64,000 bases of DNA, taken from positions 3,348,001 to 3,412,000 of the forward strand of contig CAKKTE020000328.1 in assembly GCA_920105625.2 (NCBI GenBank), given 5' to 3'. Positions 11,918 through 23,641 of the stretch are shown one piece after another. The position numbers and the translations under genes were made by a program. Within the stretch, counting starts at the first letter, position 1; every line of letters starts with the position of its first letter. The DNA is from Clusia tigrina (Eukaryota; Arthropoda; Insecta; Diptera; Clusiidae). The notes beneath the pieces were generated by a model, which saw nothing but the letters and a program-made list of their open reading frames with translations, had not been told where the DNA came from and ran no database searches.

Positions 11918-13284
11918 GAGTACTTTATTGTTACAAAATTTCAAGGTTTTATGACGCTCCAGTAAAAAGTTACAAGCATTTGTATGTTGCAAACTTTGAT
12001 AGGTGTAGGACGTACTATAGAAGTTAGGGCCATTTGAAGTTTTATCAGTGTTTGATTTGGGACTCAAGGGTAGCATAGCTTTGAGCGATAACTTAAATTG
12101 ACAAGACACTCGAGTACTTTATTGTTACAAAATTTCAAGGTTTTATGACGTTCCAGTAAAAAGTTACAAGCATTTGTATGTTGCAAACTTTGATAGGTGT
12201 AGGACGTACCGTATAGAAGTTGGGGCCATTTTAAGTTTTATCAGTGTTTGATTTGGGACTCAAGGGTAGCATAGCTTTGAGCGATAGCTTAAATTGACAA
12301 GAGGCTCGAGTAGTTTATTGTTACAAAATTTCAAGATTTTATGACGCTCCAGTAAAAAGTTACAAGCATTTGTATGTTGCAAACTTTGATAGGTGTAGGA
12401 CGTACCGTATAGAAGTAAGGGCCATTTGAAGTTTTATCAGTGTTTCATTTGGGACTCAAGGGTAGCATAGCTTTGAGCGATAGATTAAATTGACAAGAGG
12501 CTCGAGTACTTTATTGTTACAAAATTTCAAGGTTTTATGACGCAGTAAAAAGTTACAAGCATTTGTATGTTGCAAACTTTGATAGGTGTAGGACGTACCG
12601 TATAAAAGTTAGGGCCATTTGAAGTTTTATCAGTGTTTGATTTGGGACTCAAGGGTAGCATAGCTTTGAGCGATAGCTTAAATTGACAAGAAGCTCGAGT
12701 ACCTTATTGTTACTAAATTTCAAGGTTTTAGGACGCTCCAGTAAAAAGTTACAAGCATTTGTATGTTGCAAACTTTGATTGGTGAAGGACGTACCGTATA
12801 GAAGTTAGTGCCATTTGAAGTTTTATCAGTGTTTGATTTGGGACTCAAGGGTAACATAGGTTTGAGCGATACCTTAAATTGACAAGAGTCTCGAGTACTT
12901 TATTGTTACAAAATTTCAACGTTTTATGACGCTCCAGTAAAAAGTTACAAGCATCTGTATGTTGCAAACTTTGATAGGTGTAGGACGTACCGTATAGAAG
13001 TTAGGGCCATTTGAAATTTTATCAGTGTTTGATTTGGGACTCAAGGGTAGCATAGCTTTGAGCGATAGCTTAAATTGACAAGAGGCTCGAGTACTTTCTT
13101 GTAACAAAATTTCAAGGTTTTATGACGCTCCAGTAAAAAGCTACAAGCATTTGTTTGTTGCAAACTTTGATAGGTATAGGATGCACCGTACAGAAGTTAG
13201 GGTCATTTGAAGTTTTATCAGCGTTTGATTTGGGACTCAAGGGTAGCATAGCTTTGAGCGATAGCTTAAGTTGACAAGAGGCTC
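11918..13284 (+). repeat. 7-mer HOR, copy 1 (1367 bp)
   Basis: Starts: 11918 (194 bp), 12112, 12308, 12504 (193 bp), 12697, 12893, 13089. The first monomer is the earliest in the window with GTACTATAG in place of GTACCGTATAG, a 2-bp deletion, and ends in GACACTC. The order then follows the left-hand family: TTGGGGCC, CAAGATTTT, CTC-deleted, ACCTTATT, CAACG, TTTGTTTG. Confidence 0.85.
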
Positions 13285-14650
13285 GAGTACTGTATTGTTA
13301 CAAAATTTCAAGGTTTTATGACGCTCCAGTAAAAAGTTACAAGCATTTGTATGTTGCAAACTTTGATAGGTGTAGGACGTACTATAGAAGTTAGGGCCAT
13401 TTGAAGTTTTATCAGTGTTTGATTTGGGACTCAAGGGTAGCATAGCTTTGAGCGATAACTTAAATTGACAAGACACTCGAGTACTTTATTGTTACAAAAT
13501 TTCAAGGTTTTATGACGTTCCAGTAAAAAGTTACAAGCATTTGTATGTTGCAAACTTTGATAGGTGTAGGACGTACCGTATAGAAGTTGGGGCCATTTTA
13601 AGTTTTATCAGTGTTTGATTTGGGACTCAAGGGTAGCATAGCTTTGAGCGATAGCTTAAATTGACAAGAGGCTCGAGTACTTTATTGTTACAAAATTTCA
13701 AGATTTTATGACGCTCCAGTAAAAAGTTACAAGCATTTGTATGTTGCAAACTTTGATAGGTGTAGGACGTACCGTATACAAGTAAGGGCCATTTGAAGTT
13801 TTATCAGTGTTTCAATGGGACTCAAGGGTAGCATAGCTTTGAGCGATAGCTTAAATTGACAAGAGGCTCGAGTAGTTTATTGTTACAAAATTTCAAGGTT
13901 TTATGACGCAGTAAAAAGTTACAAGCACTTGTATGTTGCAAACTTTGATAGGTGTAAGACGTACCGTATAAAAGTTAGGGCCATTTGAAGTTTTATCAGT
14001 GTTTGATTTGGGACTCAAGGGTAGCATAGCTTTGAGCGATAGCTTAAATTGACAAGAGGCTCGAGTACCTTATTGTTACTAAATTTCAAGGTTTTATGAC
14101 GCTCCAGTAAAAAGTTACAAGCATTTGTATGTTGCAAACTTTGATTGGTGAAGGACGAACCGTATAGAAGTTAGTGCCATTTGAAGTTTTATCAATGTTT
14201 GATTTGGGACTCAAGGGTAACATAGGTTTGAGCGATACCTTAAATTGACAAGAGTCTCGAGTACTTTATTGTTACAAAATTTCAACGTTTTATGACGCTC
14301 CAGTAAAAAGTTACAAGCATTTGTATGTTGCAAACTTTGATAGGTGTAGGACGTACCGTATAGAAGTTAGGGCCATTTGAAGTTTTATCAGTGTTTGATT
14401 TGGGACTCAAGGGTAGCATAGCTTTGAGCGATAGCTTAAATTGACAAGAGGCTCGAGTACTTTATTGTTACAAAAGTTCAAGGTTTTATGACGCTCCAGT
14501 AAAAAGCTACAAGCATTTGTTTGTTGCAAACTTTGATAGGTATAGGATGCACCGTATAGAAGTTAGGGTCATTTGAAGTTTTATCAGCGTTTGATTTGGG
14601 ACTCAAGGGTAGCATAGCTTTGAGCGATAGCTTAAGTTGACAAGAGGCTC
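13285..14650 (+). repeat. 7-mer HOR, copy 2 (1366 bp)
   Basis: Starts: 13285 (194 bp), 13479, 13675 (195 bp), 13870 (193 bp), 14063, 14259, 14455. It has the same order as the previous block but is visibly more diverged than the 13-mer pair: I see on the order of fifteen to twenty differences, including TTCAATGGG (1 bp lost, near 13813), GAGTAGTTT at 13870, GGACGAACC near 14153 and AAAAGTTC near 14473. This suggests an older duplication than the blocks on its left. Confidence 0.82.
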
Positions 14651-17195
14651 GAGTACTGTATTGTTACAAAATTTCAAGGTTTTATGACGCTCCAGTAAAA
14701 AGTTACAAGCATTTGTATGTTGCAAACTTTGATAGGTGTAGGACGTACCGTATAGAAGTTAGGGCCATTTGAAGTTTTATCAGTGTTTGATTTGTGACTC
14801 AAGGGTAGCATCGCTTTGAGCGATAGCTTAAATTGACAAGAGGCTGCAGTACTTTATTGTTCCAAAATTTCAAGGTTTTATGACGCTCCAGTAAAAAGCT
14901 ACAAGCATTTGTTTGTTGCAAACTTTGATAGGTATAGGATGCACCGTATAGAAGTTAGGGTCATTTGAAGTTTTATCAGCGTTTGATTTGGGACTCAAGG
15001 GTAGCATAGCTTTGAGCGATAGCTTAAGTTGACAAGAGGCTCGAGTACTTTATTGCTACAAAATTTCAAGGTTTTATGACGCTCCAGTAAAAAGTTACAA
15101 GCATTTGTATGATGCAAACTTTGATAGGTGTAGGACGTACTGTATAGAAGTTAGGGCCATTTGAAGTTTTATCAGTGTTTGATTTGGGACTCAAGGGTAG
15201 CATAGCTTTGAGCGATAGCTTAAATTGACAAGAGGCTCGAGTACTTTATTGTTACAAAATTTCAAGGTTTTATGACGCTCCAGTAAAAAGTTACAAGCAT
15301 TTGTATGTTGCAAACTTTGATAGGTGTAGGACGTACCGTATAGAAGTAAGGGCCATTTGAAGTTTTATCAGTGTTTCATTTGGGACTCAAGGGTAGCATA
15401 GCTTTGAGCGATAACTTAAATTGACAAGAGGCTCGAGTACTTTATTGTTACAAAATTTCAAGGTTTTATGACGCAGTAAAAAGTTACAAGCATTTGTATG
15501 TTGCAAACTTTGATAGGTGTAGGACGTACCGTATAGAAGTTAGGGCCATTTGAAGTTTTATCAGCGTTTGATTTGGGACTCAAGGGTAGTATAGCTTTGA
15601 GCGATAGCTTAAATTGACAAGAGGCTCGAGTACTTTATTGTTACAAAATTTCAAGGTTTTATGACGCTCCAGTAAAAAGCTACAAGCATTTGTTTGTTGC
15701 AAACTTTGATAGGTATAGGATGCACCGTATAGAAGTTAGGGTCATTTGAAGTTTTATCAGCGTTTGATTTGGGACTCAAGGGTAGCATAGCTTTGAGCGA
15801 TAGCTTAAGTTGACAAGAGGCTCGAGTACTTTATTGTTACAAAATTTCAAGGTTTTATGACGCTCCAGTAAAAAGTTACAAGCATTTGTATGTTGCAAAC
15901 TTTGATAGGTGTAGGACGTACCGTATAGAAGTTAGGGCCATTTGAAGTTTTAACAGTGTTTGATTTGTGACTCAAGGGTAGCATAGCTTTGAGCGATAGC
16001 TTAAATTGACAAGAGGCTGCAGTACTTTATTGTTCCAAAATTTCAAGGTTTTATGACGCTCCAGTAAAAAGCTACAAGCATTTGTTTGTTGCAAACTTTG
16101 ATAGTTATAGGATGCACCGTATAGAAGTTAGGGTCATGTGAAGTTTTATCAGCGGTTGATTTGGGACTCAAGGGTAGCATAGCTTTGAGCGATAACTTAA
16201 GTTGACAAGAGGCTCGAGTACTTTATTGTTACAAAATTTCAAGGTTTTATGACGCTCCAGTAAAAAGTTACAAGCATTTGTATGATGCAAACTTTGATAG
16301 GTGTAGGACGTACTGTATAGAAGTTAGGGCCATTTGAAGTTTTATCAGTGTTTGATTTGGGACTCAAGGGTAGCATAGCTTTGAGCGATAGCTTTAATTG
16401 ACAAGAGGCTCGAGTACTTTGTTGTTACAAAATGTCAAGGTTTTATGACGCTCCAGTAAAAAGTTACAAGCATTTGTATGTTGCAAACTTTGATAGGTGT
16501 AGGACGTACCGTATAGAAGTAAGGGCCATTTGAAGTTTTATCAGTGTTTGATTTGGGACTCAAGGGTAGCATAGCTTTGAGCGATAGCTTAAATTGACAA
16601 GAGGCTCGAGTACCTTATTGTTACTAAATTTCAAGGTTTTATGACGCTCCAGTAAAAAGTTACAAGCATTTGTATGTTGCAAACTTTGATTGGTGAAGGA
16701 CGTACCGTATAGAAGTTAGTGCCATTTGAAGTTTTATCAGTGTTTGATTTGGGACTCAAGGGTAACATAGGTTTGAGCGATACCTTAAATTGACAAGAGT
16801 CTCGAGTACTTTATTGTTACAAAATTTCAACGTTTTATGACGCTCCAGTAAAAAGTTACAAGCATTTGTATGTTGCAAACTTTGATAGGTGTAGGACGTA
16901 CCGTATAGAAGTTAGGGCCATTTGAAGTTTTATCAGTGTTTGATTTGGGACTCAAGGGTAGCATAGCTTTGAGCGATAGCTTAAATTGACAAGAGGCTCG
17001 AGTACTTTATTGTTACAAAATTTCAAGGTTTTATGACGCTCCAGTAAAAAGCTACAAGCATTTGTTTGTTGCAAACTTTGATAGGTATAGGATGCACCGT
17101 ATAGAAGTTAGGGTCATTTGAAGTTTTATCAGCGTTTGATTTGGGACTCAAGGGTAGCATAGCTTTGAGCGATAGCTTAAGTTGACAAGAGGCTC
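14651..17195 (+). repeat. 13-mer HOR, copy 1 (2545 bp)
   Basis: Starts: 14651, 14847, 15043, 15239, 15435 (193 bp), 15628, 15824, 16020, 16216, 16412, 16608, 16804, 17000. Markers that recur 2545 bp later are ACTGTATTG at 14651/17196, AGCATCGCTTTG near 14808/17353, ATTGCTACAAA near 15053/17598 and GGTAGTATAG near 15586/18130. This 13-mer is different in order from the 13-mer at 1367-6444. Confidence 0.87.
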
Positions 17196-18563
17196 GAGTA
17201 CTGTATTGTTACAAAATTTCAAGGTTTTATGACGCTCCAGTAAAAAGTTACAAGCATTTGTATGTTGCAAACTTTGATAGGTGTAGGACGTACCGTATAG
17301 AAGTTAGGGCCATTTGAAGTTTTATCAGTGTTTGATTTGTGACTCAAGGGTAGCATCGCTTTGAGCGATAGCTTAAATTGACAAGAGGCTGCAGTACTTT
17401 ATTGTTCCAAAATTTCAAGGTTTTATGACGCTCCAGTAAAAAGCTACAAGCATTTGTTTGTTGCAAACTTTGATAGGTATAGGATGCACCGTATAGAAGT
17501 TAGGGTCATTTGAAGTTTTATCAGCGTTTAATTTGGGACTCAAGGGTAGCATAGCTTTGAGCGATAGCTTAAGTTGACAAGAGGCTCGAGTACTTTATTG
17601 CTACAAAATTTCAAGGTTTTATGACGCTCCAGTAAAAAGTTACAAGCATTTGTATGATGCAAACTTTGATAGGTGTAGGACGTACTGTATAGAAGTTAGG
17701 GCCATTTGAAGTTTTATCAGTGTTTGATTTGGGACTCAAGGGTAGCATAGCTTTGAGCGATAGCTTAAATTGACAAGAGGCTCGAGTACTTTATTGTTAC
17801 AAAATTTCAAGGTTTTATGACGCTCCAGTAAAAAGTTACAAGCATTTGTATGTTGCAAACTTTGATAGGTGTAGGACGTACCGTATAGAAGTAAGGGCCA
17901 TTTGAAGTTTTATCAGTGTTTCATTTGGGACTCAAGGGTAGCATAGCTTTGAGCGATAACTTAAATTGACAAGAGGCTCGAGTACTTTATTGTGACAAAA
18001 TTTCAAGGTTTTATGACGCAGTAAAAAGTTACAAGCATTTGTATGTTGCAAACTTTGATAGGTGTAGGACGTACCGTATAGAAGTTAGGGCCATTTGAAG
18101 TTTTATCAGCGTTTGATTTGGGACTCAAGGGTAGTATAGCTTTGAGCGATAGCTTAAATTGACAAGAGGCTCGAGTACTTTATTGTTACAAAATTTCAAG
18201 GTTTATGACGCTCCAGTAAAAAGCTACAAGCATTTGTTTGTTGCAAACTTTGATAGGTATAGGATGCACCGTATAGAAGTTAGGGTCATTTGAAGTTTTA
18301 TCAGCGTTTGATTTGGGACTCAAGGGTAGCATAGCTTTGAGCGATAGCTTAAGTTGACAAGAGGCTCGAGTACTTTATTGTTACAAAATTTCAAGGTTTT
18401 ATGACGCTCCAGTAAAAAGTTACAAGCATTTGTATGTTGCAAACTTTGATAGGTGTAGGACGTACCGTATAGAAGTTAGGGCCATTTGAAGTTTTAACAG
18501 TGTTTGATTTGTGACTCAAGGGTAGCATAGCTTTGAGCGATAGCTTAAATTGACAAGAGGCTG
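17196..18563 (+). repeat. 13-mer HOR, copy 2, first part (1368 bp)
   Basis: Starts: 17196, 17392, 17588, 17784, 17980 (193 bp), 18173 (195 bp), 18368. These seven monomers match 14651-16019 in order. Homology to the first copy continues to about 19090, into the next block, where the order departs at 19152. The monomer at 18173 lost one T in GGTTTATG. A few other differences are visible, such as GTGACAAAA near 17994 and GCGTTTAATTT near 17524. Confidence 0.83.
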
Positions 18564-20712
18564 CAGTACTTTATTGTTCCAAAATTTCAAGGTTTTATGA
18601 CGCTCCAGTAAAAAGCTACAAGCATTTGTTTGTTGCAAACTTTGATAGTTATAGGATGCACCGTATAGAAGTTAGGGTCATGTGAAGTTTTATCAGCGGT
18701 TGATTTGGGACTCAAGGGTAGCATAGCTTTGAGCGATAGCTTAAGTTGACAAGAGGCTCGAGTACTTTATTGTTACAAAATTTCAAGGTTTTATGACGCT
18801 CCAGTAAAAAGTTACAAGCATTTGTATGATGCAAACTTTGATAGGTGTAGGACGTACTGTATAGAAGTTAGGGCCATTTGAAGTTTTATCAGTGTTTGAT
18901 TTGGGACTCAAGGGTAGCATAGCTTTGAGCGATAGCTTTAATTGACAAGAGGCTCGAGTACTTTATTGTTACAAAATGTCAAGGTTTTATGACGCTCCAG
19001 TAAAAAGTTACAAGCATTTGTATGTTGCAAACTTTGATAGGTGTAGGACGTACCGTATAGAAGTAAGGGCCATTTGAAGTTTTATCAGTGTTTCATTTGG
19101 GACTCAAGGGTAGCATAGCTTTGAGCGATAGCTTAAATTGACAAGAGGCTCGAGTACTTTATTGTTACAAAATTTCAAGGTTTTATGACGCTCCAGTAAA
19201 AAGTTACAAGCATTTGTATGTTGCAAACTTTGATAGGTGTAGGACGTACTATAGAAGTTAGGGCCATTTGAAGTGTTATCAGTGTTTGATTTGGGACTCA
19301 AGGGTAGCATAGCTTTGAGCGATAGGTTAAATTGACAAGAGGCTCGAGTACTTTATTGTTACAAAATTTCAAGGTTTTATGACGCTCGAATAAAAAGATA
19401 CAAGCATTTGTATGGTGCAAACATTGATAGGTGTAGGACGTACCGTATATAAGTTAGGGCCATTTGAAGCTTTATCAGTGTTTGAGTTGGGAGTCAAGGG
19501 TAGCATAGCTTTGAGCGATAGCTTAAATTGACAAGAGGCTTGAGTACTTTATTGTTACAAAATTTCAAGGCTTTATGACGCTCCAGTAAAAAGTTGCAAG
19601 CATTTGTATGTTGCAAACTATGATAGGTGTAGGACGTACCGTATAGAAGTTAGGGCCATTTGAAGTTTTATCAGTGTTTGATTTGGGACTCAAGGGTAGC
19701 ATAGCTTTGAGCGATAGCTTAAATTGACAAGAGGCTCGAGTACTTTATTGTTACAAAATTTCAAGGTTTTATGACGCTCCAGTAAAAAGTTACAAGCATT
19801 TGTATGTTGCAAACATTGATAGGTGTACGACGTACTATAGAAGTTAGGGCCATTTGAAGTTTTATCAGTGTTTGATTTGGGACTCAAGGGTAGCATAGCT
19901 TTGAGCGATAACTTAAATTGACAAGACACTCGAGTACTTTATTGTTGCAAAATTGAAAGGTTTTATGACGTTCCAGTAAAAAGTTACAAGCATTTGTATG
20001 TTGTAAACTTTGATAGGTGTAGGACGTACCGTATAGAAGTTATGGCCATTTTAAGTTTTATCAGTGTTTGATTTGGGACTCAAGGGTAGCATAGCTTTGA
20101 GCGATAGCTTAAATTGACAAGAGGCTCGAGTACTTTATTGTTACAAAATTTTAAGGTTTTATGACGCAGTAAAAAGTTACAAGCATTTGTATGTTGCAAA
20201 CTTTGATAGGTGTAGGACGTACCGTATAGAAGTTAGTGCCATTTGAAGTTTTATCAGTTTTTGATTTGGGACTCAAGGGTAACATAGCTTTGAACGATAC
20301 CTTAAATTGACAAGAGTGTCGAGTACTTTATTGTTACAAAATTTCAACGTTTTATGACGCTCCAGTAAAAAGTTACAAGCATTTGTATGTTGCAAACTTT
20401 GATAGGTATAGGATGCACCGTATAGAAGTTAGGGTCATTTGAAGTTTTATCAGCGTTTGATTTGGGACTCAAGGGTAGCATAGCTTTGAGCGATAGCTTA
20501 AGTTGACAAGAGGCTCGAGTACTTTATTGTTACAAAATTTCAAGGTTTTATGACGCTCCAGTAAAAAGTTACAAGCATTTGTATGTTGCAAACTTTGATA
20601 GGTGTAGGACGTACCGTATAGAAGTTAGGGCCATTTGAAGTTTTAACAGTGTTTGATTTGTGACTCAAGGGTAGCATAGCTTTGAGCGATAGCTTAAATT
20701 GACAAGAGGCTG
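18564..20712 (+). repeat. 11-mer HOR, copy 1 (2149 bp)
   Basis: Starts: 18564, 18760, 18956, 19152 (194 bp), 19346, 19542, 19738 (194 bp), 19932, 20128 (193 bp), 20321, 20517. Diagnostic monomers are 18564 (GCAGTAC, GATAGTTATAGG, GCGGTTG), 19346 (CTCGAATAAAAAGATAC, TATGGTGC), 19542 (CTTGAGTAC, GAGTTGGGAGTC) and 19932 (ATTGAAAGG). The monomer at 20321 is a hybrid: its head has CAACG and GTATG, and its tail is the GGATGCACC class. The true duplicated unit therefore probably starts mid-monomer near 18245 and ends near 20393. Confidence 0.85.
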
Positions 20713-22469
20713 CAGTACTTTATTGTTCCAAAATTTCAAGGTTTTATGACGCTCCAGTAAAAAGCTACAAGCATTTGTTTGTTGCAAACTTTGATAGTTA
20801 TAGGATGCACCGTATAGAAGTTAGGGTCATGTGAAGTTTTATCAGCGGTTGATTTGGGATTCAAGGGTAGCATAGCTTTGAGCGATAGCTTAAGTTGACA
20901 AGAGGCTCGAGTACTTTATTGTTACAAAATTTCAAGGTTTTATGACGCTCCAGTAAAAAGTTACAAGCATTTGTATGATGCAAACTTTGATAGGTGTAGG
21001 ACGTACTGTATAGAAGTTAGGGCCATTTGAAGTTTTATCAGTGTTTGATTTGGGACTCAAGGGTAGCATAGCTTTGAGCGATAGCTTTAATTGACAAGAG
21101 GCTCGAGTACTTTATTGTTACAAAATGTCAAGGTTTTATGACGCTCCAGTAAAAAGTTACAAGCATTTGTATGTTGCAAACTTTGATAGGTGTAGGACGT
21201 ACCGTATAGAAGTAAGGGCCATTTGAAGTTTTATCAGTGTTTCATTTGGGACTCAAGGGTAGCATAGCTTTGAGCGATAGCTTAAATTGACAAGAGGCTC
21301 GAGTACTTTATTGTTACAAAATTTCAAGGTTTTATGACGCTCCAGTAAAAAGTTACAAGCATTTGTATGTTGCAAACTTTGATAGGTGTAGGACGTACTA
21401 TAGAAGTTAGGGCCATTTGAAGTGTTATCAGTGTTTGATTTGGGACTCAAGGGTAGCATAGCTTTGAGCGATAGGTTAAATTGACAAGAGGCTCGAGTAC
21501 TTTATTGTTACAAAATTTCAAGGTTTTATGACGCTCGAATAAAAAGATACAAGCATTTGTATGGTGCAAACATTGATAGGTGTAGGACGTACCGTATATA
21601 AGTTAGGGCCATTTGAAGCTTTATCAGTGTTTGAGTTGGGAGTCAAGGGTAGCATAGCTTTGAGCGATAGCTTAAATTGACAAGAGGCTTGAGTACTTTA
21701 TTGTTACAAAATTTCAAGGCTTTATGACGCTCCAGTAAAAAGTTGCAAGCATTTGTATGTTGCAAACTATGATAGGTGTAGGACGTACCGTATAGAAGTT
21801 AGGGCCATTTGAAGTTTTATCAGTGTTTGATTTGAGACTCAAGGGTAGCATAGCTTTGAGCGATAGCTTAAATTGACAAGAGGCTCGAGTACTTTATTGT
21901 TACAAAATTTCAAGGTTTTATGACGCTCCAGTAAAAAGTTACAAGCATTTGTATGTTGCAAACTTTGATAGGTGTAGGACGTACTATAGAAGTTAGGGCC
22001 ATTTGAAGTTTTATCAGTGTTTGATTTGGGACTCAAGGGTAGCATAGCTTTGAGCGATAACTTAAATTGACAAGACACTCGAGTACTTTATTGTTGCAAA
22101 ATTGAAAGGTTTTATGACGTTCCAGTAAAAAGTTACAAGCATTTGTATGTTGTAAACTTTGATAGGTGTAGGACGTACCGTATAGAAGTTATGGCCATTT
22201 TAAGTTTTATCAGTGTTTGATTTGGGACTCAAGGGTAGCATAGCTTTGAGCGATAGCTTAAATTGACAAGAGGCTCGAGTACTTTATTGTTACAAAATTT
22301 TAAGGTTTTATGACGCAGTAAAAAGTTACAAGCATTTGTATGTTGCAAACTTTGATAGGTGTAGGACGTACCGTATAGAAGTTAGTGCCATTTGAAGTTT
22401 TATCAGTGTTTGATTTGGGACTCAAGGGTAACATAGCTTTGAACGATACCTTAAATTGACAAGAGTGTC
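20713..22469 (+). repeat. 11-mer HOR, copy 2 (nine monomers before it departs)
   Basis: Starts: 20713, 20909, 21105, 21301 (194 bp), 21495, 21691, 21887 (194 bp), 22081, 22277 (193 bp). Every diagnostic monomer of the previous block recurs at +2149. Visible differences are few, for example GGGATTCAAG near 20857 and TTTGAGACTC near 21831. Homology runs on to about 22540, in the head of the monomer at 22470, and stops where the 20321 copy switches class. Confidence 0.85.
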
Positions 22470-23641
22470 GAGTACTTTATTGTTACAAAATTTCAACGTT
22501 TTATGACGCTCCAGTAAAAAGTTACAAGCATTTGTATGTTGCAAACTTTGATAGGTGTAGGACGTACCGTATAGAAGTTAGGGCCATTTGAAGTTTTATC
22601 AGTGTTTGATTTGGGACTCAAGGGTAGCATAGCTTTGAGCGATAACTTAAATTGACAAGAGGCTCGAGTACTTTATTGTTACAAAATTTCAAGGTTTTAT
22701 GACGCTCCAGTAAAAAGTTACAAGCATTTGTATGTTGCAAACTTTGATAGTGTAGGACGTACCGTATAGAAGTTAGCGCCATTTGAAGTTTTATCAGTGT
22801 TTTATTTGGGACTCAAGATAGCATAGCTTTGAGCGATAGCTTAAGTTGACAAGAGGCTCGAGTACTTTATTGTTACAAAATTTCAAGGTTTTATGACGCT
22901 CCAGTAAAAAGTTACAAGCATTTGTATGTTGCAAACTTTGATAGGTATAGGACGTACCGTAGAGAAGTTAGGGCCATTTGAAGTTTTATCAGTGTTTGAT
23001 TTGGGACTCAAGGGTAGCATAGCTTTGAGCGATAGGTTAAATTCACAAGAGGCTCGAGTACTTTATTGTTACAAAATTTCAAGGTTTTATGACGCTCCAA
23101 TAAAAAGATACAAGCATTTGTATGGTGCAAACATTGAGAGGTGTAGGACGTACCGTATAGAAGTTAGGGCCATTTGAAGCTTTATCAGTGTTTGAGTTGG
23201 GAGTCAAGGGTAGCATAGCTTTGAGCGATAGCTTAAATTGACAAGAGGCTTGAGTACTTTATTGTTACAAAATTTCAAGGTTTTATGACGCTCCAGTAAA
23301 AAGTTGCAAGCATTTGTATGTTGCAAACTTTGATAGGTGTAGGACGTACCGTATAGAAGTTAGGGCCATTTGAAGTTTTATCAGTGTTTGATTTGGGACT
23401 CAAGGGTAGCATAGCTTTGAGCGATAGCTTAAATTGACAAGAGGCTCGAGTACTTTATTGTTACAAAATTTCAAGGTTTTATGACGCTCCAGTAAAAAGT
23501 TACAAGCATTTGTATGTTGCAAACTTTGATAGGTGTAGGACGTACTATAGAAGTTAGGGCCATTTGAAGTTTTATCAGTGTTTGATTTGGGACTCAAGGG
23601 TAGCATAGCTTTGAGCGATAACTTAAATTGACAAGAGGCTC
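22470..23641 (+). repeat. Transition block of six monomers
   Basis: Starts: 22470, 22666 (194 bp), 22860, 23056, 23252, 23448 (194 bp). The monomer at 22666 is the first with both GATAGTGTAGG and CAAGATAGC, each a 1-bp loss. The monomers at 23056-23641 belong to the same classes as 19346-19931 (AAAAAGATAC with TATGGTGC, then CTTGAGTAC, then GTACTATAG). An open frame on the plus strand at 22926-23177 is a by-product of the repeat phase and not a gene. Confidence 0.8.

Noticed and set aside
22926..23177. Plus-strand open frame of 83 codons
   Set aside because: It runs through two monomers and ends in a third-phase stop. It is caused by local variants (ACCGTAGAG, TTCACAAG) and does not recur as a conserved frame.
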